From Antrodiella citrinella (taxonomy: Eukaryota > Basidiomycota > Agaricomycetes > Polyporales > Steccherinaceae): DNA of 13,950 nt. The notes under the pieces are model-generated. The model saw nothing but the letters and a program-made list of their open reading frames with translations. It searched no databases and was not told where the DNA came from. Shown one piece after another: positions 1 through 6,791 of the stretch. Location of the stretch: the NCBI GenBank assembly GCA_004802725.1, contig SGPM01000522.1:1-13950 (forward strand), read 5' to 3'. How positions within the stretch are numbered: position 1 is the first letter of the stretch; each line of letters opens with the position of its first letter. A program made the translations under genes and the position numbers.

Positions 1-233
1 TGTCCATCGAAAATTACGAGGTACAATGACGAAGATGTTTGAGTTTGTGAGTGGCAGTTTCGAAGAAGTTTAGCTAGGAGACGTACGGTGTAGGCGTCAC
101 GCTTCGTGGTACGGCGTTATTTGTCCTTGTTGATAGCGAGCTACTAAGTCTACACGACATGCAGGACCGGTTTTTACACCGTGCGAAAGCCTAGCGCCAG
201 AGACTTCTTGATTTAAATATTAGTCAGCTGTTC

Positions 234-850
234 TCACGATATCGCACGATGTGTTTGGCTTATCATTACACCCATATCACACCAATATTCCTTAGCGTGC
301 ATATATGATGTATTGTCCCGTGTTAAAAGAGAGTGACACACAGAATTTTCGCCGCATATAGCACTGTGACTTCGCCTGACAACGTGATTCGTTTTGGACG
401 GTGTAAAAGGGATGTGACAGGATGAACTCTCATTATCTATTCCCTGGTGTGCCATTTGAACAATAACATCCTTTTTCCTTGTCTGTCACACCGGCTATCA
501 GGCTGAATATTGACCGCATTTTACAGCGTGTTATGGTCAATGCGTTACACAGGGAAATAAGCGTGGGAAAGGTTAACTTATGTCCGATGTGAAAGGCATG
601 CGTTGTCTTGGTGTTGTCAATGATATTACACGCGGGAAAGGCCGCGTTAAAGCCTGTGACAAGGATAACAGTCGCGCCATGACAAATCCATGTGATAGTG
701 AAAGATTTCACCAACTGTGGCGCCATGTACTACTTAAACCATTACACCCATTATGTGAAATGCAAAAGGTATCCATTCACGTCCTGATATATCTTGTCAC
801 TGGGAAAACAATCACACCCCGTAATAGGCCAGTACTCCGTCAAAGCCGAC
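234..850. repeat. Dispersed TGTGACA / TTACAC short-motif block
   Basis: Short related words recur in both orientations: TTACACC near 265, GTGACACA near 331, TGTGACA near 413, TGTCACACC near 483, GTTACACA near 543, TTACACG near 625, TGTGACA near 655, TTACACCC near 742 and TGTCACT near 796. The same core, (G)TTACA or GTCACA, appears in the 21-bp array downstream. Repeated short motifs of this kind resemble subterminal transposase-binding regions of DNA transposons, but they could also be old satellite-like DNA. No enrichment statistic was computed. Confidence 0.4.
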
Positions 851-899
851 GAGATTTTTCAAAGCGACCTTCGCGGCGCACGTGGCCCGTAATTGACCG

Positions 900-918
900 C
901 CCCGCCCCTCCCCGCCCC
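900..918 (-). other. G-quadruplex motif, four G4 tracts with 1-nt loops
   Basis: The plus strand has C-runs at 900-903, 905-908, 910-913 and 915-918, separated by single bases G, T and G. The minus strand therefore carries four tracts of four guanines with one-base loops. That is the arrangement generally found to form the most stable intramolecular G-quadruplexes. It lies between the dispersed-motif block and the 21-bp array, about 640 bp past the end of the nearest gene. Folding is inferred from the pattern only. Confidence 0.7.
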
Positions 919-1080
919 GCCTGCGGTCTGGACTTGAACTGTTTGCCGAGCGTCAAGGTGTGATGTATCATGTCAGTCGAGCGACCTGAGCGTGACCACC
1001 AGTCCACAAACGTATTTCGACGCGTTCAAAGAGAGTCCCCAAACAAAACTCGTCACCACAAGTGTGACCAGCGTTACACC

Positions 1081-1311
1081 GCGTTCGCGTAGCGTTACAA
1101 CGCGTTCGGTGAGCGTCACAACGCGTTCGGTGAGCGTCACAACGCGTTCGCGTAGCGTTACAACGCGTTCGCGTAGCGTTACAACGCGTTCCGTTAGCGT
1201 TACAACGCGTTCGCGTAGCGTTACAACGCGTTCGCGTAGCGTTACAACGCGTTCCGTGAGCGTTACAACGCGTTCCGTGAGCACTACAACGCGTTCCGTG
1301 AGCACTACAAC
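1081..1311. repeat. 21-bp tandem array (11 units) with phased AACGCGTT palindromes
   Basis: Eleven contiguous 21-bp units begin with GCGTTC and end with ACAAC. A degenerate partial copy lies on each side (about 1060-1080 and 1312-1325). Unit variants differ at a few positions, for example GCGTAGCGTTA, GGTGAGCGTCA, CGTTAGCGTTA and CGTGAGCACTA. Each junction makes the 8-bp palindrome AACGCGTT. It occurs ten times, starting at 1099 and then every 21 bp to 1288. It contains ACGCGT, which is the MluI site and the core of the fungal MCB element bound by MBF-type factors. Because 21 is divisible by three, several frames are open across the array. I do not regard any of them as genes. Confidence 0.92.
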
Positions 1312-1472
1312 GCTTTCGGTAATCGTACGCCAGATCTAGAAACGGCGTGTAAAAGGTCTCCACCATTCAAAGTCCGAGGCAGTTTTTGAATTCTTGAGTT
1401 TCGACATGAATATCATTCAATTCAAGAAGATGCTTCGTCAATAACAAAAGTAGCACGTAAGTGAACATCAAA

Positions 1473-1590
1473 ACATCAAGACCCTACAACAATGCCCGCC
1501 CGCTGCACCATCTCCTTTGAAGTGCCGAATGAAGTGCACATCAAGACCCTCCGGCAATGCCTGCCCGCTGCATGTCCATCTCCCTTGCAC
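1473..1590. repeat. Imperfect tandem duplication over a gene 3' end
   Basis: The segment starting at 1538 (ACATCAAGACCCTCCGGCAA) is repeated imperfectly from 1473 (ACATCAAGACCCTACAACAA). Similarity continues through GCCCGCTGCA and CATCTCC in both, giving copies of about 53 bp offset by 65 bp. The right-hand copy contains the stop codon and last codons of the minus-strand gene ending at 1541. The left-hand copy lies outside the gene, just past its stop. Confidence 0.8.
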
Positions 1591-2743
1591 TCAACATCAC
1601 ATTGGCAAGCCGTTCCACACCCGCTCCGATGCTTGCAATATGCACTTCCAATGAAACCGTGGGTCCGGACAGACTGGGGGTGATGGCTTTCTGTCGAAGT
1701 GCTTCAAGATCCTCATTGAGCACCTCGAGAGTTTGCAATGCACGAGTGACCTGACCTCGAGCAGCAAGACGGTAGCCCGAAACGTTTTCCAGCAGCCGGA
1801 GATTCTTATCCAAGCCGCGAATGTGTGCTTTGTTGCCGCCCAACATTGTCCACAGCTCAGCGAGTGTCTGGCTCTTGGCTTTGGAAAGAGAGAGGTTTTC
1901 TCGGGATACGACCTCATGGATGGTCAAGAGGCGCTCTTCCAATGCATCCAGCATCGCCAAACAATCGATTCCGTGGAGGGCCACAAGTGCGATTTGATCA
2001 GAAATGGCTGCCATCGCATCGACGAAGGTGGTCACGACGGCAGCACGACTGGCCATTGGGTCGTAAAAGGAGAGAGAATAGGATGTAGTTGCGGGAACCT
2101 GTGTGGCAATGCCAGATAGTGCGTGTTTATTGATAGCAATGACTCTGTATAAATCAAAACATGTCAGTCATATGGAAGCTCTCGGGATTTGACAGCAGAC
2201 GCACGTATCAAGAGCCCCATTAACTTTCGCCAAGAATCGCTGCAACTTCCGCCCCGTGATCTTTGCATCCAGCACAAAGTCTTCCAATGCACGAGCCAGG
2301 ACCAAGCGACTAGTCAAGTCAGTGTTGAGCTTGATCGCCACAACGAGATCTGCGACCGCCATCTCAGCCGATTTGAGATCAGTGATCATTGCAGGACTGT
2401 TGGCGAGTTGTCCAAAGAGTTCTTCAAAGGCAGCAGTCTGGGTAGACATCAAACCTGCGTAGTCGGTGTTGATGTTTGTCCTTCCAGAGCAAACCAGCGA
2501 AGCAAGAGGTAATGCGCAGATGTCCTGTAGCGAACTGGAGTACCAAGAGTGGCACAGCGCGGTGAGCATTAACACCAGAATGGAGATGGCGGACGTCCAT
2601 CCGATGCCCTTGTCGACAACATGGACATATGGAATGTGGACGAAGGAGAATATTTTGTTGTCTATGTTTCCGCCTTTCAGATTTCCACCTCAACAAAGAT
2701 GGGAGATTAACAGCTACTCACCCTTGGTCTTGACTCGGTTCAT
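1541..2743 (-). CDS. Membrane-anchored helical protein, fungal hypothetical
   Basis: I propose three exons on the minus strand: 2743..2722, 2661..2205 and 2144..1541. The introns are 60 and 60 nt (donors GTGAGT and GTGCGT; acceptors CATAG and TACAG; an ACTGAC branch site in the second). The spliced frame is open for 360 residues. Residues 1-26 are short and basic/hydrophobic, ending in a VVDKGIGW motif. Residues about 27-47 form one clear membrane segment (WTSAISILVLMLTAL). The rest is Ala/Leu/Glu-rich and predicted helical, likely coiled-coil, with no enzymatic motif. It resembles uncharacterised single-pass proteins I have seen in Agaricomycetes, but I cannot name the family. A TATA box lies 95 bp upstream. 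The tail (MQRAGIAGGS) is partly copied downstream of the stop. The tiny first exon is the least certain part. Confidence 0.75.
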
Positions 2744-2837
2744 CGCAGCTTCAGGATTGTGTACACAAGAGTCGTGCGGGAGAAAAAATAGCTGGTAGAT
2801 GGGAGTTGGTGGCCACCGAGGTGTGAAGGAGGACTCT

Positions 2838-2843
2838 TTATAG
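2838..2843 (-). promoter_or_regulatory. TATA box of the 1541-2743 gene
   Basis: The minus strand reads TATAAA inside CTATAAAGAG, 95 bp upstream of the proposed ATG at 2743. That position would give a 5' untranslated leader of roughly 60-70 nt. Confidence 0.5.
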
Positions 2844-2937
2844 ATCTAGAGGAGACGTTGACTGTGAAAGGGCTGGGGCAAGGAGCGTGAAAGAGCAAAT
2901 CACATTGTCAGTCGCCCGATTCAGATCTACCATCAAT

Positions 2938-2942
2938 ATTGG
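2938..2942 (-). promoter_or_regulatory. Possible CCAAT box in the divergent promoter
   Basis: CCAAT occurs on the minus strand about 195 bp upstream of the ATG at 2743, inside the 366-bp gap shared with the plus-strand gene at 3110. A five-base match alone is weak evidence. Apart from this and the TATA box I see nothing else in 2744-3109. Confidence 0.25.
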
Positions 2943-3109
2943 TGTCATTACTATTGAGTCAGACAAAACGAGACTGAGTATAGCAACCGTCGCGAACACG
3001 TGAACAGTGCTTTTGACTGTTCAGTCAATGGGATTTGTATACGCATGGGTATGTACATAGATGTGCATGTGGCCCGACATGTCTCCCTCAGCAACCTCAT
3101 CCACCTTCG

Positions 3110-4198
3110 ATGCCTGTAACACACAACTTCACGGTTCGCGCCGAAATGTGTCTTGGAACGACACAGCTGGACTTCAGCTCTCATTTGACAGATGCTCAGA
3201 ACTCGTCAAGCTCGAGCATACCCACTAGACTTCTTGTGCTTTCGGCTGATTCACAATCCTGGAGGTAAGACAGGTATCACTTATTGCTCGACGGAAACAT
3301 GCCTAATATCTATACTAGCAAACGCTGCTACTCCGATCCCAATACACAGGTTGACGCGGTCTTGGATTCGCCTGCCCAAGAGCTTGTAGGGATTCACGTC
3401 GATCACGAAGACACCGGGGGCATAGCACCTATCGGTACCACACACGCCAATATTCCTCCGCAGGATCCCCAACCACCCGTCGCCCAGTCAGATCCTGTTG
3501 ATGCGGTACGCGTCACCGTGCCTCCGGAGGAACATTCCTTACCAGCCATCCCTCGAGCTCCTATGGTGCAACGCAGTCTGATCGTGAAGACAGAGAATAA
3601 TGAAGACGATCACTATCCTCAGGCTGGGACTTCACGCGAAGATAGGGCTCTCTGCCCTCCCAGCAGCAGCCCAGGCAGTGGGGCACCCAGTCGCCGAATA
3701 CGACCTCGTGAATTAGATCTTCGGGCTCACCCCTATCGGGGTCATCGGACAAAGCTCGTAAAGCTTGAGGCTACTCCACAGGCCATCCAGCATGTTGAAG
3801 ACGATCGCTTGTCACCTATCCCCGAAGTTAGAGCCCATCAAGTTGAGGTGCGCGCGAAGTACCCACGAAAGGCCAGAAAGTTTCCTGATACCGATGGCGT
3901 ATGCGATGACCCATATTTGTACTGGTACAAATCAGTAGGCAGCGAAAGACTGGCTTTCCCACCAAACTTCATGTACCACCCGGAGAAGGAAATCGGAGAT
4001 GTCTTCTATCACTGTTGGGGCCCTACTCGGAAGGATTGTCAATTTTGGTGGTGGAAGGGAGACGCAGAGGGATGGGAGGAGATTTACTATGGGTTTGCCC
4101 GCCCCGTGGACGGCCGCGTCCTGATGGTTTCAAAGAACAAGATGTTGCCAAGCTGGGCGAAGGGAAGCTGGGCGGACAGGAATCAGATCTCTAAGTAG
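3110..4198 (+). CDS. Orphan protein with aromatic-rich C-terminal domain
   Basis: Two exons, 3110..3264 and 3319..4198, are joined by a 54-nt intron (donor GTAAGA, CTAAT branch site, acceptor ACTAG), giving 344 residues. The ATG at 3110 is the first in frame after the upstream stop. Residues about 1-50 are Ser/Thr-rich. Residues about 52-235 are Pro-, Asp- and Glu-rich and look disordered. They hold two VK-x-E motifs (VKTE about 141-144, VKLE about 199-202) that fit the psi-K-x-E sumoylation pattern, and a basic stretch (SRRIRPR). Residues about 240-330 are unusually rich in Trp, Tyr and Phe (DPYLYWYKS, FYHCWGP, FWWWKGD, EEIYYGFARP) and look like a compact folded domain. I do not recognise the family. 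A nuclear or chromatin role is only a guess from the basic and VK-x-E motifs. The gene diverges from 1541-2743 and converges on the WD40 gene. Confidence 0.65.
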
Positions 4199-4608
4199 CT
4201 CTTGGCCTGAATAATACTATGCTTAGTTCGGCGCATATAGTGCATTACCACGCTATCTTCCTCAAACTCGACGCGACGAGCGACGATGGTCAAAAATGAG
4301 ATGTTCAGGTGCCGACGAACGGTCGGTGATGGGGTGGTGTGAAATCATGACTATCCACACGAATTAGCACCGGAGGCGAGAACATCATAAACTGGATGCT
4401 GTGAAATCGATGAGTAAGTTCGGACTTACACAGCACGGAAGATTCCTCGCAATTTTGACCAACTTACCACATGCACGGCAGGATCTACCCCGTCGCTTGC
4501 CACCCCTATCCCCCCGCCCAACTTATCAACACCTAGGGTTTGTATTGCGACGAGATGCAGGCGATAAACCGACGATACGTTGAGATGGTGTGAAGGTTGC
4601 ACGATCAT
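4199..4608. other. Intergenic region between convergent genes
   Basis: This 410-bp gap separates the stops of the plus-strand gene ending at 4198 and the minus-strand WD40 gene ending at 4609. It should contain both 3' untranslated regions. AATAAT at about 4210 could serve as a poly(A) element for the plus-strand gene. Open frames of about 60 codons at 4401-4583 and 4426-4608 look like chance. Confidence 0.5.
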
Positions 4609-6132
4609 CTATTTAGTATGAAAGGAAATGGAGCGGCTGAACAGAAACAACACTCGAAAGAGAAGTAGTCCGATGGCGATCCTCAGTATTCGACGGACGA
4701 CGAGAGTCAAAGTAGACGGTTGTGGTAACAAATGTGATGCGATTGGTCCTATAATTGATGTGATGAGATAGGCGTACAACGCAGCACAAGCATCTCAGAA
4801 CATACCAATATCTTCTGCCTTCCATATCATAGTGTCGATCGGGTTATTTGGCATGATCCCAGTAGCAATATAGAATGCGTCAGTTTTCGGATTGTGGTAC
4901 GCCTACAATATTAAATGGTCAGAGTGATATATGTATCAATAAGCGGAATTTGAACTGACCGAGACGGCGAAGACTTCTATATCATTACCTGTCTTGAGGT
5001 CAATGATAAAGTAAGATGCATTCACAAACTGAACACTTACTGGGCAGCTGTAGCGAATGCATCACATGTCCATTGGTCGCGTCCCAGAGGTAGCACTGGC
5101 CCGCCGTTGTCCCACCCAAAACAGCATATCCATCATGTAGAAAGATAGCGGGTACTGGTGACAGCGACGCAACTTGGTGACGTAGGATGTGAACGGGAGA
5201 CCGCGTGTTCAGATTGTATATATCAAACCCATTCCGGATGTTGGACAGCACGATTCGATCTTTGCTTGGAGAGATACTGGCAGATGCGCTGACAATAGTC
5301 TGAGCTCAACGCTCTCAATACGCCATGACGATATGTATACTCACATCAGACCGCTCACAGTGAGCGAACGTACGGCCCAATCTTGCGACGAGTCAAAGAC
5401 ACTGCAGAAATCTGTTAGTATCTAGGACTAGGATATATAAACATGGAGTAAACATCAGATACGTACACCATGCCATGTTGCATATACGTGACGAGTAGAT
5501 CTGTCCTATTGAGCCAGTGAATGCTCGTGACAACTACGTCCAAAGACTCCGTGTCCGAACTCTTTGGAGGATCAGGAAGGTCCTTTTGCAAGATCCAATC
5601 GTCTGAACGGCATGGGTTATTGTCTACATGAACGAATGACGACTTCTGGCAACATACCTCCCTGTCTACTGTCACGATACTGCCAAACTCGCAGCTCTTT
5701 TTTTGCCCCGGACGCAACAACGTTATGCTCAGGACTGAGAGCTATACATTCCACTGGTTGGGAGTGCAAGACAGAACCTTTCAACACCAGATAACCCTGT
5801 ATAGTATCAGTAATATATCGGTGGAATCCCATGATCCTCACCTTTGAGGACCCGGTTTGGGTGTCAACATGACACATAGCAATTGTTCCATCTTGTAGAC
5901 CACACATGAAGGAGTCCTCTGAATCTCCGACCCACTGAAGACACAGAACTGCAACATCAGGCCTGCCTCTCATCAAACACATCAATCTTCCATCTTGCAC
6001 ATCCCAAACACATACCCTTCCATCGTCCCCTCCAGTCGCAATGAACGTACCACGAGGACTGAAACTGACCGTCAAAATGCCTCCAATATGTCCACCGCGA
6101 AGATTCAGATACGGTCGGTAGATGAGCGACAT
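4609..6132 (-). CDS. WD40 beta-propeller protein with C-terminal hydrophobic tail
   Basis: Eight exons on the minus strand: 6132..5842, 5796..5658, 5602..5467, 5401..5359, 5299..5041, 4988..4960, 4902..4806 and 4748..4609. The introns are 45-65 nt. All phases agree, giving 377 residues. WD40-type repeats are visible in order: GGDDGRVCVWDVQDG (about 36-50), LQDGTIAMCHVD, SGAKKELRVWQYRDS, GMVVFDSSQDWAV, SNIRNGFDIYNLN, GGTTAGQCYLWDATNG and NDIEVFAVSAYHNPKTDAF. This is about seven blades, so one propeller, probably a protein-binding scaffold. After it come AEDIG, a short linker, and a hydrophobic stretch at about 352-368 (ILRIAIGLLLFRVLFLF) containing two arginines, possibly a tail anchor. Agaricomycetes have many WD40 proteins of this size, and the binding partner cannot be told. 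The 43-nt fourth exon and 29-nt sixth exon are the least certain. The donor chosen for intron 4 is GTGAGC, because the nearby GTGAGT breaks the frame. Confidence 0.82.
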
Positions 6133-6263
6133 TGATAACGAGCTATGGGCGTGGGGTATCGCTGGAGTACTCTCTGTTCACGAAGTAGAAGAATGCACAT
6201 TGCGAGCCGACACTGAGCGCTAGCGCCGACGTGTTTACCGCGCGCCTTTGAGAAGTGTAAGAA

Positions 6264-6303
6264 CTTCAAGCTGAACTTCAAGCTTCAAGCTTCAAGCTTC
6301 AAG
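6264..6303. repeat. CTTCAAG heptamer repeat
   Basis: Four perfect tandem copies of CTTCAAG run from 6276 to 6303. A fifth at 6264-6270 is separated by five bases. The junctions create overlapping AAGCTT sites. It lies about 130-170 bp upstream of the WD40 start codon. Confidence 0.9.
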
Positions 6304-6629
6304 ACTGAAAGTAATCGCTATATAAACTTAGATAAAGAGTGCGACATTGATTGCTCCAGGCAGATATCCCGACTCCCGAGGCTGTCCATATCAAGTTTGT
6401 ATTTTCTCAGTACCGGGGCCGTCCACGCCGCGGCCGACAACAAGATATCACTCGGCGCATACTACTCATCATGATGAATAAAACAATCCGCTCAATGGTA
6501 CATGCATCTGCGCCGGACTCGGATTGAAGTCGCCCTTGTAGCAGCCAGCTCGTGTCTTCTAAGTTCTTCCACCATTGAGCGAGATTTGACGAGGGGTCTG
6601 GCAGGTGATTCGAGCGAACATCGAAAGTG

Positions 6630-6646
6630 CGACGCGTCACGCGTCG
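6630..6646. repeat. Perfect inverted repeat with paired ACGCGT sites
   Basis: CGACGCGT at 6630-6637 and ACGCGTCG at 6639-6646 are exact reverse complements around a single C at 6638. Two ACGCGT cores therefore sit nine bp apart. It lies about 150 bp beyond the 3' end of the transposase coding region. It could be a binding site or a short hairpin. Its function is unknown. Confidence 0.8.
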
Positions 6647-6791
6647 TCTGCCTCTTCTGAAGGAAAATCGTTATGAGCCCATGATATGAGTGTAGTGTAG
6701 CAAATGACATGGCGTGGAGGGCAAGATCGGAAAAATACAATTGCTACCCTGCGAGATCTCGTGTCGACAGTTCAAGGTACCGTCCGTGTTG

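Larger units (their letters stand above)
1..1472. other. Gene-poor, repeat-rich region
   Basis: I see no credible coding region here. The only ATG-started frame of any length (580-963, plus) has no recognisable domain. The frames across 968-1366 come from a repeat whose unit length is a multiple of three. The region does hold four kinds of structure, listed separately: a block of scattered TGTGACA/TTACAC words, a G-quadruplex motif, a 21-bp tandem array, and related ACGGTGTAAAA words near 168-183, 398-410 and 1342-1356. Positions 1-160 show nothing I can name. Confidence 0.6.
6133..6791. other. Intergenic region: WD40 gene 5' flank, transposase gene 3' flank
   Basis: No credible gene. The region holds a CTTCAAG heptamer array (6264-6303), the palindrome GCGCTAGCGC (6217-6226) and an inverted repeat built on two ACGCGT sites (6630-6646), each listed or discussed separately. 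If the transposase belongs to a CACTA-type element, one element end should lie here. I searched by eye for CACTA starts and found none, only CACTGAGCGC at about 6211, with no matching inverted partner on the far side. Confidence 0.5.

Noticed and set aside
580..963. 127-codon plus-strand frame starting with ATG
   Set aside because: No recognisable domain or intron structure, basic low-similarity composition, and it runs through the dispersed motifs and the G-quadruplex tract.
1081..1311. CRISPR array
   Set aside because: Units are contiguous with no unique spacers, and the gene context is eukaryotic with spliceosomal introns.
968..1366. Overlapping open frames on both strands coding for 7-residue repeats (VTTRSVS, TERVVTL, TRCNA)
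   Set aside because: They arise because the 21-bp unit is a multiple of three and lacks stops. Several frames are equally open, and the unit differences do not favour synonymous sites in any one of them.
1733..2119. 128-codon plus-strand frame opposite the membrane-protein gene
   Set aside because: Antisense shadow. The minus-strand frame here joins its neighbours through good splice sites and gives a coherent protein.
6211..6226. CACTGAGCGC as a possible CACTA-like element terminus
   Set aside because: It is not CACTA, and I found no inverted partner upstream of tnp2 or elsewhere to the right. The nearby GCGCTAGCGC is just a palindrome.
6407..6740. Minus-strand frames of 77 and 82 codons downstream of tnp2
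   Set aside because: They overlap each other in different frames, show no domain, and lie past the predicted transposase stop.
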